The notes beneath the pieces are model-generated. The model saw nothing but the letters and a program-made list of their open reading frames with translations, was not told the origin of the DNA and searched no databases. Positions 1-61,186 of a DNA stretch of 64,000 bases are shown here, piece by piece. The DNA is from Symbiodinium natans. Its lineage: Eukaryota > Sar > Dinophyceae > Suessiales > Symbiodiniaceae. Position numbers and translations under genes: made by a program. The stretch lies in assembly GCA_905221605.1 (NCBI GenBank), contig CAJNDS010002232.1, positions 385,246 through 449,245 on the forward strand, read 5' to 3'. The stretch's first letter is position 1. Each line of letters begins with the position of its first letter.

Positions 1-20
1 TAAACCCTGGAATCCCGGGC

Positions 21-51463
<51,443 letters not shown>

Positions 51464-52051
51464 CTCTTGGGGGTTTAGGGTTTAGGGTTTAGGGTTTAGG
51501 GTTTAGGGTTTAGGGTTTAGGGTTTAGGGTTTAGGGTTTAGGGTTTAGGGTTTAGGGTTAGGGTTTAGGGTTTAGGGCTTAGGGTTTAGGGTTTGGGGTT
51601 TAGGGTTTAGGGTTTGGGGTTTAGGGTTTGGGGGGTTTGGGGATTTACCGTACCTAACGGCTCTGACAGGCTTGCTGGGCTTTAGGGTTAGGGTGTAAGG
51701 GATGAGGGTTCCTACATCTGGGCAGAGAAGATGTAAGGCCCTTGGTGCCTAAACCCTAAGCCCTAAACCCTAAACCCTAAACCCTAAACCCTAAACCCTC
51801 CTATCAACCCAATGAGCCTTCTCAGCACTTGCCCTGCGAGCCCTGCCCTACAAAACCTCAAGCCCTATTATGCCAACGTAGACCCCAAACAGTGAGAGAC
51901 CACGCGGAAACGCCAGAGCTTTCCAAGGGTCCTCCAAACATACGCGAAGAGCACTCCAAGCTCTGAGCCAGAGAACATTCCATTGGCACTTGAAAAACAT
52001 CCCTCAAAAGAACTCCAAGAATTCCAGACGCCCTCCGTGTACTGTGCTGCA

Positions 52052-52235
52052 AAAGTCGGCGTTCGAGCCACTGGACCTCCGGACATCCTCCGCGTACTAC
52101 CTTTGGACCAGAGAAGGCGACTTGCGAGCCACTGGACCTCCGGGCGTCCTCGGCCGACTACGTTTGCACTGCAATCGTCGACTTTCGAGCCACCAGAGCT
52201 CCGCATGTCGTCCAAAGTCACCAAAAGCGAGGACA
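52052..52235. repeat. approximately 63-bp tandem repeat, three copies
   Basis: Units with TCGAGCCACTGGACCTCCGG followed by a variable CTC..GTCGAC part. Confidence 0.8.
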
Positions 52236-52324
52236 GTTTCTTCACATTTGACGTCCAATAGCAACGACCGTTAATTGCAAGGATGGCGACGTCGATGCGC
52301 ACGGTAGGCGGGACGTCCCGACAT

Positions 52325-52525
52325 GCAAAGCCACCCAAAAGCGACGACAGTTTCGGATTGTGGTGAAACCCGACATCCGAGAACGACGGCAGTTTCGCAT
52401 TTCGCGAATCCCGACGTCCGTAAACAACCACATGTTTCGCAATTGGCGAACCCCGACGACCATAAGCGACGACAATTTCACCTTTCGCGAGACCCGACGT
52501 CAAAAAGCGACATCGATACGCACAG
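52325..52525. repeat. approximately 42-bp tandem repeat, four to five copies
   Basis: Units with AGCGACGACAGTTTCGCATT, then CGAATCCCGACGTCC; diverged. Confidence 0.82.
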
Positions 52526-53039
52526 CGCCTAGGTGACAGTGCAACTTGCAACTCCGCGAATTGCAAATCCTCTTCGGCTGAACCCATCCAGGCCCAACGG
52601 CCCAAAACGAGGATTCCATCCATGCAAGCCACGAAAACATCACGGGACCTCGGCGGAGAGCACGATTTCCACATCAGGGCCCAGGCCAGAGCGCGATTCG
52701 ACGCAATCCACAGAGCCAGAAGAATGTAGTTTGTGATGTTCCGAGGCCCCGAGAAGTCGGGAATGGCACCCGGGCTGTGGCAAAAACACGATTTCCCATC
52801 CAAAATGCGACCGCTCAAGGAAAAGCGTCCGGTTTTCACGGGGCTTTTCGCAGGCGTTTCGCACGCGCGTCGTGCGCACGCAAACCAATCGTTGGCCCTA
52901 CACCCGAAAACAGGGTACACACCTCCGAAAACCCTGAAGAACCTTACGGCAAGGAGCTTGTGTCCTGAAGGCAGCGCAGACCAGCAGCGCTCGGCCACAC
53001 GGCGCATGGGCACGGAGCAAACAGATTCCAAGGACTACT

Positions 53040-54175
53040 TCGCGCTCACGAGCACGGGGCTTATGAGGCGTACAGGGCTTCTAGGGTCGGGGGGGGGGTT
53101 GAAGACATATAGGGCTTCTAGGGTTTTACGTCTTTCAGGGGTTCAGGGGCTATAAGGTTTCGGGTTCGGGGCTCAGGGCTTTGAGGACTCAGGGGGGTTC
53201 AGGGCCAGCTTGCTGCAGCTTCGCGCAACTCAGGAGCGCTGCAGTTATCCGAAACCCCTGAAGCCCTGAAACCCCGACACCCCAAAATTCCTAAAAGGTC
53301 GAAAAGTCTAAAACTAAGAACCCTACAAACCCGAAAAAATACCCGAAGAACCCAAACCCTAAAAAACCCTTTAAGAACAAACAAAAACCTAAGAACCCAA
53401 ACTCTTCGACTCAAGTCGCGACCACCACCTGCCCAACGCGCACCGGCTTGGTACTCCGCTTGTAGGGTTTTTGGGGTCCTAAATTTGGGGTTTAGGGTTT
53501 AGGGTTTAGGGTTTAGGGTTCAGGGATTAGGGTGTAGGGTATAGGGTTTAGGGTCATTAAGAATTCGAAAAGGATTCTCGGGCCGATGATCGTATGTTTG
53601 TAAAGAGACCATGGGCGAAGACCATTGGCAATTATTCCCCCAGCACTCGGCCTCTGATCTTGCAACATTGCGAACATCTGCCGGCACCCCTATGTACCTC
53701 TAGTCTGGTGCCCCCCTACACCATCCCTACACTCATACCACCCCTCCCGCCTAGCTTCCCCCTTTTCATAGGCTCAACTAGGCTTAATTCTCCCCTAAAT
53801 TGCCTTAATTATGGGGAAACCCTTAGGAGGGCAGTATAGAGGAGGGGGAGCCAGGGAACCCATGATCAAAACCACAAGCCCTTGTGACGCCTGAAGAGAC
53901 GGAGCGGCTGTGGGGAGGGAGCAGCTGCCCAGCGAGCTCTGCCGTAGGACCTTCTTGGGGTGGGTTTGGGGTTTAAAAGGGTTTAAGGGTTTAAGGATTT
54001 GAGGGTTTCAGGGTTTAAGGGTTTGAGAGCTTAAGGGCAACCTAAGGGTTAAGGGTTCAGGGGGTTTAGGGTTTAAGGGTTCGGCACGTTTATGGGCTTG
54101 CGGGTGTTCTCAAGCCCTGGCGAGCACCTTCGGGTTCAGGACTGAGGATTCACGACTTGCATTTCAGTGCTCTTA
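53040..54175. other. unique sequence with telomeric words
   Basis: TTTAGGG words 53485-53555 and TTTAAGGG-like words 53975-54085. No exon recognised in between. Confidence 0.45.
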
Positions 54176-54252
54176 CTTGGAGGTTCATGGGTACTTATAA
54201 GTAGGGCCCTGAATGAGGTGTTAGCCATAGTTGCCCTACTTATAACCCTTCA
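54176..54252. mobile_element. inverted-repeat element without array, copy C
   Basis: CTTGGAGGTTCATGGGTACT, then TATAAGTAGGGC; on the right GCCCTACTTATA. Same family as 48797 and 55182 but the centre has no telomeric repeats and the outermost right end is missing. Confidence 0.75.
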
Positions 54253-54684
54253 GGGCCTTGGGTGTAGGGGCATTTGACCGGAGTGCACACTAGTTACCTA
54301 CAAGGGGGTTTAGGGTTTAGGGTGTAGAGTTTCGGGTTTAGGGTACATTTAGGCTTTAGGGTGTCTTGTCAGGGCTCACATGCAGCCCGTAAACCCCGGA
54401 GCCTGCGACCTTTTTAAACCCTAAGCCTGTGGCAATAAACATGTGGTCACTTCTCTAACATATGGCCCCCTTTTGAGGTCCTTGCAAGGCGGCCCCTCTC
54501 ACTAAGGGCACCCAAAGTCTTTTTGGACCGTCATGTTGAGACATGACCCATGTGCTTCACGCATGCCTTGGGTTCGAGATAGACTTGGGGTTGTTCCGCC
54601 CTTGTACTAACCGCCCTTAATAGGGATCAGAGTGCCGCCCGCCCCCCCTATTATCATCCCCAAGGTTTGTTGCAAAAAGGCAAT

Positions 54685-54692
54685 TAAAAAAA

Positions 54693-54758
<66 letters not shown>
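54685..54758 (+). repeat. poly(A) run of about 70
   Basis: AAAAAAAAT then an uninterrupted A run. It could be the tail of a retroposed sequence (54400-54680 upstream is unique), but no second copy or target-site duplication was found. Confidence 0.85.
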
Positions 54759-54759
<1 letters not shown>

Positions 54760-54889
54760 AGACACACACAACGTAATCCCACACGAGATGTTTGAACCTT
54801 GGTTAAAAACCCTTGATTTGCTTGACTGGCCTTGCCGATGTGTTTGGGCAGCGGCATGAACCACTGAGTTCACATGCAGAAGAAGCCCT

Positions 54890-55098
54890 GAAACCCTTAC
54901 CCTTAAACTGCTAAACCCTCAAACCCTTAACCGAAACCCTGAACTCCACTTCCCGGGGGCTGAAGCTTTAGGTTGATCCTAAACCCACACCCCAAACCTG
55001 GCAACCCCAAACCCTAAACCCAAACCCCACACCCCTAAACCCTAAACCCCAAACCCTAAACCCTAAACCCCAGACCCTAAACCCTAAACCCTAAACCC
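54890..55098. repeat. CCCTAAA-type array
   Basis: Degenerate then pure CCCTAAA/CCCCAAA units. The following 100 bp (minus strand) read openly but without a recognised match. Confidence 0.88.
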
Positions 55099-55181
55099 CA
55101 TGCTTGGCTCACTATGGCACTGGGGACTCGGCCGGCCCACCTGGAAGGGACAGCGTTGGCCTTTGGCGCTTCTGAGGGTCA

Positions 55182-55373
55182 CTTGGAGGCTCATGGGTAC
55201 TCCTAGGTAGGGTTTAGGGTTTAGGGTTTCGGGTTTCGGGTTTAGGGTTTAGGGTTTAGGGTTTAGGGTTTAGGGTTTAGAGTTTAGGGTTTAGGGTTTA
55301 GGGTTTAGGGTTAGAAGAGACCTAAATGAGGTGATAGTAGCCCTACTTTTAACCCTACCCATGAACTTCCAAG
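55182..55373. mobile_element. inverted-repeat element carrying a telomeric array, copy B
   Basis: Ends CTTGGAGGCTCATGGGTACT and CCCATGAACTTCCAAG, with inner arms GTAGGG and CCCTAC. The centre holds about 13 TTTAGGG-type units. Same family as 48797. Confidence 0.83.
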
Positions 55374-55889
55374 CAAGGGCTTAGGGGTGATAGGGTTTTT
55401 TGGGTGGGCCAAGCTTGGATTTTCGAGTTTAGGGTTTAGGGTTTAGGGTATGTGGTTGAGGGGTGGTAGGGTTTAGGGTTTCGCGTTTAGGGTTTAGGGT
55501 TGAAGGTTTCAGTTTAAGGGTTACGGCTTTCGTGTTTAGGGCTTGGTGCCTCGGGGCTGGGGACTGAGGCTTCAGCACGTTGGATCACTCCCTCAGAAGC
55601 CGTTCCTAAACCCTCAAACCCTAAACCTGTCTGACGAAAACGCCCGGAATGAAACCTCCAAAAGGCGTTCATTCCTAAACCCACAGACGCCAACCCCAAA
55701 CACGAAACCCCAAAGCCCAAGGCTCTCGCATACCTTGAAAACCAAGGCCTAAACCCTAGTTCGTTTGATGTCCGCAAACCACAAACCCATAAACCCCCTA
55801 AAACCCCTAAAACCCCTAAACCCCCTAAACCCCCTAAACCCCCTAAACCCCCTAAACCCTAAACCCGAAATCCTAAACCCTAAACCCTA

Positions 55890-55998
55890 GACCCTGATAA
55901 GCGGGCCCGAATACCCCAAAGCACTGATCCTCCTCCCTGGGCATGTGGCGCTTGCCCCATTGTTCCATTGAGAACGGACGGCGCTCCCGAGGCAGGTC
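55890..55998 (-). CDS. candidate exon e7 of an unidentified gene
   Basis: Starts after CTGAG|GAC and reads DLPRERRPFSMEQWGKRH, then MPREEDQCFGVFG. Richly coding-like and flanked by CCCTAAA on the left and TTTAGGG on the right, like aconitase exons. The exact donor is unclear (possibilities between 55890 and 55915). Product unknown. Confidence 0.6.
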
Positions 55999-56250
55999 CT
56001 CAGGGTTTAGCATTTAGGGTTTAGCGTTTAGGCTTTTGGGTTTAGGGTCTAGGGTCTAGGGTTTAGGGTTTAGGGTTTAGGGTTTGGGGTTTAGGGTTTA
56101 GGGTTTGGGGTTTGGGGTTTAGGGTTTAGGGTTTAGGCTTTAGGGTTTAGGCTTTAGGGTTTAGGGTTTAGGGTTAGGGTTTAGGGTTTTGGGTTTAGGG
56201 TTTAGGGTTTAGGGTTTAGGGTTTAGGGTTTAGGGTTTAGGGTTTCAGAG
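55998..56250 (+). repeat. TTTAGGG-type array
   Basis: About 240 bp of TTTAGGG with TTTGGGG and CTTTAGGG variants. Confidence 0.93.
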
Positions 56251-56404
56251 GGATGTGGGTTGACGGCCTTAAACCCGCAATGCCAACACCACACGTACAT
56301 CATCACTTTAATTGGTCATGCATGTGCTCTGTTCATGATAAAAGTATCTTGCATTCTAGGGCAGTACATATGTCAGAAAGGGTGGCTTCCGCAAATAGGG
56401 TGCC

Positions 56405-56475
56405 TTGTTTGGGGTCCTTATTAAAAGGGAATCCTACTATTTGGGGGGTCCATTTTTAGGGGTCCCCTATTCTCG
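56405..56475. repeat. GGGAATCCTACTATTTGGGG dispersed element, copy 3
   Basis: GGGAATCCTACTATTTGGGG followed by AGGGGTCCCCTATTCTCG. Confidence 0.72.
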
Positions 56476-56589
56476 CGAGCCTAAACCATCCTAGACCCTA
56501 AACCCTAAACCCTAAACCCTAAACCCCAAACAGGTCCCCTATTCTCTTAATCCCCCATCTGCGGCACGACCTTCCTACATCCAAGCTGC

Positions 56590-56629
56590 CTCGAGCATCA
56601 GCACTTCCGTCATGATTTGGAGCGCAGGG
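56590..56629 (-). CDS. candidate exon e6 of an unidentified gene
   Basis: After GTTCCAG: PALQIMTEVLMLE, then GAG|GCA as a possible donor. Weak. Confidence 0.35.
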
Positions 56630-56659
56630 CTGGAACACGCCGTTGCCACCTCTCACTAG

Positions 56660-57485
56660 TTCAAACCCCAAACCCTAAACCCTAAACCCTAAACCCTAAA
56701 CCTAAACCCTAAACCAACGAGTAGGGGGGGCTGTGCCGGTCAATCGCTGAACCTTCCATGTGAGCGACTGCTCAAACTGATGGGCGCAACATGAGAGGGT
56801 GGGTGTCGCTTTTCAAGTGTTCCCATCGCTTTAGAGGGTTTTAGTATCGCTTGATGTCCGCAGGTCCGCTTTGGGGACATGCAAGATTATAGCCCACCAC
56901 ATGGTTCATCAACTGTAGGGATTTTGGGCATTCTTGAGTGGCTGGGGGATGTGGGCTCTGGCTTTAGAGGTGTTGGGTTTGATCTTTGGATTTCGTGTGA
57001 TTGGGCCAGTCTGCCCTGAGGTATCTGCACTTGAGCTGCATTCTGTACCCCTAAACCCTAAACCCTAAACCCTAAACCCTAAACCCAAACCCTAAACCCT
57101 AAACCCCAACATCAGTGTGCGCAGGAGGTGTGCATCGGATTGATCATATTCAATTCACTGCTCAGCCTCGGTGAGGCAGGACTCTCTCTGCCCAGTGAAC
57201 CCAACTCACCCTCTTGGAGCCGTATCTCACTTGGCTGCCCTCAGGAGGGTAGCTATAAATTAAACTTTTAGCTGCCTTAATAAGAAACCCAATAAACCCA
57301 AAAAAGGTAAGGATCTAAAGTTACGGTGAAGTACCACAAAGCTCAGGAGCGAGCCCGAATACTGCCGGACTCAGTGAGGATTCTGGATGCCGCATACTGT
57401 GAGAGAAGTTAGGGCCAAGGCTGGGAGGGGAGATAACTGTAGGTTTTGCATCCGGTCCCTCACCCTAACCCCCCTAGCCATGAGC
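56660..57485. other. unique sequence between CCCTAAA arrays
   Basis: CCCTAAA arrays 56660-56718 and 57050-57108. The 57110-57480 stretch is unique; I see no gene or structured RNA that I can name. Confidence 0.5.
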
Positions 57486-57581
57486 TCTTAACCATGAACC
57501 CTGAACCCAAACCCTAAACTCTAAACCCAAACCCTAAGCCCTACACCCTAAACCCTAAACCCTAAACCCCCCCCTAACAAC

Positions 57582-57652
57582 CGGAAGCTGCCCGCATCTG
57601 CCCGCTCCCTCCTCGCGGGGACTTCGCCGGCGAAGGCGGACGCAAGCGCTCC
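57582..57652 (-). CDS. candidate exon e5 of an unidentified gene
   Basis: After TTGTTGCAG: reads GALASAFAGEVPARRERAD in one frame, but a second frame (ERLRPPSPAKSPRGG) is also open. Possible donor TTCCG|GTTG at the telomeric array edge. Confidence 0.45.
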
Positions 57653-57664
57653 CTGCAACAACAA

Positions 57665-57845
57665 ACTGGGGTTTAGGGTTTAGGGTTTGAGGTTAGGGTT
57701 TAGGGTTTAGGGTTTAGGGTTTAGGGTTTAGGGTTTAGGGTTTAGGGTTTAGGGTTTAGGGTTTAGGGTTTAGGGTTTAGGGTTTAGGGTTTAGGGTTTA
57801 GGGTTTAGGGTTTAGGGTTTAGGGTTTAGGGTTTAGGGTGTAGGA
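57665..57845 (+). repeat. TTTAGGG array
   Basis: About 25 units, nearly pure. Confidence 0.95.
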
Positions 57846-57973
57846 TTTCGCTTTCAGGCTTGTAAGGCTGAGGCCTGAACCACAACACCCGAAACCTCAA
57901 GCTCCCAAAAACCTCAAACCATTTCCAAACGAAAATCCGAGCTTTTGGCCAGTGCCAAGGGGGCGGTTAACGC

Positions 57974-57974
<1 letters not shown>

Positions 57975-58068
<94 letters not shown>

Positions 58069-58210
58069 ACCTTCAACTCCAAACCATAAACCCTAAACCC
58101 TACACCCTGAACCCTAAACCCTAAACCCCAAAACCCTAAACCCTACACCCTAAACCCTAAACCCCAAAACCCTGAACCCTAAACCCTAAACCCAAAAACC
58201 CTAAACCCTG
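57975..58210. repeat. (CCCTCAA)n then CCCTAAA array
   Basis: About 14 pure CCCTCAA units (57978-58073) followed by CCCTAAA and AACCCTAAAACC variants. Confidence 0.95.
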
Positions 58211-58214
58211 AAGC

Positions 58215-58290
58215 CAGGCCCTGAGCCCACAAACACTCTCAACTCTCCGCTCTGCCGCTCGGAAGGGGGGCGCCTCGGACTGGTCATGTC
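58215..58290 (-). CDS. candidate exon e4 of an unidentified gene
   Basis: After CTGCAG: either DMTSPRRPPSERQSGELRV or, with a later acceptor, SEAPPFRAAERRVESVCG. Frame and donor unresolved. Confidence 0.45.
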
Positions 58291-58299
58291 CTGCAGGTT

Positions 58300-58545
58300 A
58301 GGTGTTTAGGTGTTTAGGGTTTAGGGTTTAGGGTTTAGGGTTTAGGGTTTAGGGTTTAGGGTTTAGGGTTTAGGGTTTAGGGTTTAGGGTTTAGGGTTTA
58401 GGGTTTAGGGTTTAGGGTTTAGGGCGTCGGGCTTACAATAGGGCTTAGGGCTTGTGGCTTAGGGCTTAGGGCTTGGGGTCTAGGGCTTAGGGCTTAGGGT
58501 TTAGGGTTTAGGGTTTAGAGTTTGAGGGTTTAGGGTTTGGGGTTT
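58300..58545 (+). repeat. TTTAGGG and CTTAGGG array
   Basis: Pure TTTAGGG 58310-58425, then CTTAGGG-rich units. Confidence 0.93.
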
Positions 58546-58799
58546 AGGGTTGCGCTTTTGGGTTTCCAATTGTGGGCCAAGCGTGTTTGGACTGATCTCG
58601 GCTTTCAGCTCTCAGCGTAGGATTGGGGGGCTTACTCAACCGCCCTGGACCCTAAACCCCCTTAAATGGAGACCCCTTATATACCCCATAGATACCCTCT
58701 AGAACCCAAGGCCCCATACGTCAACCCTTAAAAGAAGGGACCAGATTCAGGAACCCAAAACCCTAACCCCTAAAACCCAAACCTTAAATCTCCCAAACC

Positions 58800-58878
58800 C
58801 TACACCCTACACCCTAAAGCCTAAACCCTACACCCTAAACCCTAAACCCTAAACCCTAAACCCTAAACCCTAAACCCC
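58800..58878. repeat. CCCTAAA array
   Basis: Lies left of exon e3. Confidence 0.9.
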
Positions 58879-58905
58879 CACCAAATTCACTCATCATGGC
58901 GAGTC

Positions 58906-58941
58906 CTGGCACTCGCTGAGAAGGCGCTGGTAGCGCGAAAC
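58906..58941 (-). CDS. probable exon e3 of an unidentified gene
   Basis: GGGGAG|G acceptor, VSRYQRLLSECQ, donor CAG|GAC (GA type), phase 0. It continues e2 in frame. Helical, coiled-coil-like character; product unknown. Confidence 0.6.
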
Positions 58942-58993
58942 CTCCCCGCAAGATGCTCCGTGGGCCCAAAAGGCTCTAGCCACTCAAACCCTA

Positions 58994-59032
58994 CTTGGAG
59001 GTTCATGGGTACTTGTAAGTCGGGCTACGTCT
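58994..59032. mobile_element. inverted-repeat element, left end only, copy D
   Basis: CTTGGAGGTTCATGGGTACT followed by TGTAAGTCGGGCT; solo end of the same family. Confidence 0.65.
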
Positions 59033-59339
59033 TGAACCACCCACAAAGGTGTTCAGGGTCTAGGGCTTAGGCTTGGACCCTGCCCTACATTGTCAACAAT
59101 CCATAGGCCCGAAACCCCTCAGCCGCCGGAAAGCATGAAAAAGAAGCCGTCAACCTCTGAAAACAGCCCTCAAAGAGGCACAGGAACGCTAAAACCCTAG
59201 GACCCCTGAACTTGCCCTAAACCCTCAACCCCCATAAACCCCAAACCCTACGCTCCATAAACCCTAAACGCCCTACACCCTAAACCCCTAGACCCCTAAG
59301 CCACAAACCCTACAACCCGAAACCCTAAAACCCTCAACC

Positions 59340-59444
59340 CTTCAAACCCTAAACCCTAAACCCTAAACCCTAAACCCTAAACCCTAAACCCTAAACCCTA
59401 AACCCTAAACCCTAAACCCTAAACCCTAAACCCTAAACCCTAAA
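59340..59444. repeat. CCCTAAA array
   Basis: About 14 pure units; region 59040-59340 to its left is degenerate CCCTAAACC-type sequence. Confidence 0.93.
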
Positions 59445-59452
59445 CAAACCAC

Positions 59453-59508
59453 CTCAGAGCGCAAGCGCGCCGACTCGCGCTGCAGCTCTTCACGGAGCGG
59501 ATCGCTGC
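59453..59508 (-). CDS. probable exon e2 of an unidentified gene
   Basis: ATCCAG|GC acceptor; two bases complete Gly with e1, then SDPLREELQRESARLRSE; donor GAG|GTG. Charged, heptad-like, possibly coiled coil. Confidence 0.68.
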
Positions 59509-59514
59509 CTGGAT

Positions 59515-59735
59515 TGGGGTTTAGGGTTTAGGGTTTAGGGTTTGGGGTTTGGCGTTTAGCGTTTAGGGTTTAGGGTTTAGGGTTTAGGGTTGAGGGGTTG
59601 AAGGGTTGAGGGGCTGAAGGGTTTAGGCTTTAATTTAGGGGCTGAAGGGTTTAGGGTTTAGGGTTTAGGGTTTAGGGTTTAGGGTTTAGGGTTTAGGGTT
59701 TAGGGTTTAGGGTTTAGGGTTTAGGGTTTAGGGGT
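59515..59735 (+). repeat. TTTAGGG array with TTGAAGGG variants
   Basis: TTTAGGG blocks separated by GTTGAAGGGTTGAGGG words, continuing to 59775. Confidence 0.92.
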
Positions 59736-59819
59736 TGAAGAGTTGAAGGGTTGAAGGCTTGAAGGGTTGAGGGTTTATGGCTCGCTCCATCTCTGGGTTT
59801 CGGGGCTGAGGGTTTTGAA

Positions 59820-59888
59820 CCCTGCCCTAAACCCTAAACCCTAAACCCTAAACCCTAAACCCTCAACCCTAAACCCTAAACCCTAAAC
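59820..59888. repeat. CCCTAAA array
   Basis: Lies left of exon e1. Confidence 0.92.
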
Positions 59889-59918
59889 TCCACCGAAGTG
59901 AGAACACGCCGCAGATGC

Positions 59919-59964
59919 CTGTGGGCTGCAGCTCGTGAGGCTCATCCGAGATGTTGAGCTCGGC
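59919..59964 (-). CDS. probable exon e1 of an unidentified gene
   Basis: GCCAG|G acceptor, AELNISDEPHELQPT plus one base, donor ACAG|GCA. The phase-1 end fits e2 exactly. I do not recognise the product; the next upstream exon was not found. Confidence 0.68.
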
Positions 59965-59999
59965 CTGGCTTGCGCGATAAGGGTCTTTAAGGGAACCTG

Positions 60000-60258
60000 G
60001 GGTTTAGGGTTTAGGGTTTAGGGTTTAGGGTTTAGGGTTTAGGGTTTAGGGTTTAGGGTTTAGGGTTTAGGGTTTAGGGTTTAGGGTTTAGGGTTTACGG
60101 TTTAGGGGGTTCCTCCCGCCGCCGCACCATAAGTGCCCAAAACGTTCTTTGTGTTGGTAGGTTGTCATCAAAAAGGCCCTGAAAAGGAGCCTAAAAAGAG
60201 TTGTGCCCGTAAACCCTAAACCCTAAACCCTAAACCCTAAACCCTAAACCCTAAACCC
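60000..60258. repeat. facing TTTAGGG and CCCTAAA arrays
   Basis: TTTAGGG 60002-60105 and CCCTAAA 60210-60258 with about 100 bp between; could form a stem-loop. Confidence 0.92.
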
Positions 60259-61180
60259 GGCTCACAGGCTGTGGCTCCACAACACCTTCCTTCGCACTGG
60301 GGCCTGCCCTTGCTTGTTCCACTCGCATCCCACAAACCCAAACCCGGTCACACAATCCTCCAGATCCAGGGATCTTTGTGAGTTTGCAGGGACTCGGGGT
60401 CCAGAAAATCAGCACTTTTGCAGCTTTGGGCTTGGATTTCGGAAACATGTCACATGCCCGCGACACCCCTGACCACGGCATGCGCCAGCACACGGCGCGC
60501 TTGCGTACACGGCAGCAAACTGCAGCCTGCCTATGGTGCTACCTGTGTGATCAGTAGGCACGCTCGGCACTGAAACTGGTTGCAGACACCTACTGCTCTT
60601 GAATGAGCCCATGCCGCATGCAGGCAACTTAATCTGGCTCGTCTTTACATGCCTCTACACATCTGCACGCTCGAGCAAAAGGAGGCGTGAAGCCGAAGTT
60701 AACAATCGAACAGCCTGGCAGGCATCCTTGCTTCCTTGCATTTCATCAACTTGATGGCTACGCTTTGGAAAGCAGCACACCTGCTGTCAGTCTTCAAAAG
60801 TCCAACGGCTACGGTCGCACGAAAGAGATCTGCAGCTTGCAAAAGCTTATGGCTGGCTTGCCAGATCCTGTTTTGAACATGCGGGACACCTTGCTTGCCG
60901 CCACCCAGACGCCTGGGAAGATCCAAAAGTCGATCCCTTTCAGGGTTCCTAAAAAATGACCCACTAGTAGTATTGAGGGTACTACTTAGGGGGCTCTACT
61001 TCTTGGATCCTCCCAGAAAATCTGGGCAGATGAGGCCCGGATGGCCCTAGCAATGCAAGACCAAAAGGTGCGGCAAGACTTTGTTGCCACAAAGGCGCAC
61101 GGCCAAGGGCGGGTTCTCCGAGGCAACCTCTACACGATTGCTGTTGCGGTCGACAACTCACCAGCATGGCCACAAGCACA
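60259..61180. other. unique sequence downstream of the membrane-protein gene
   Basis: No repeats. Open frames on both strands (for example 60687-60959 +), none recognised. It may hold the 3' region of the membrane-protein gene or exons of a neighbouring gene. Confidence 0.4.
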
Positions 61181-61186
61181 TTGGCT

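Larger units (their letters stand above)
51868..53031 (-). other. 387-residue open frame over diverged minisatellites
   Basis: The frame is long, but 52050-52550 is built of two tandem repeats. One has a roughly 63-bp unit with CGAGCCACTGGACCTCCGG (three copies). The other has a roughly 42-bp unit with CGACGACAGTTTCGCATT and CCCGACGTC (at least four copies). All six frames are fairly open here. It could be a repeat-bearing protein-coding exon, but the repeats explain the openness, and no domain is recognisable. Confidence 0.35.

Noticed and set aside
54400-54760. tRNA-derived SINE ending in poly(A)
   Set aside because: GGGTTCGAGAT resembles a B box, but no convincing A box, second copy or target duplication was seen.
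57110-57480. Structured RNA gene
   Set aside because: Unique sequence, but I could not fit a tRNA, snRNA or rRNA to it.
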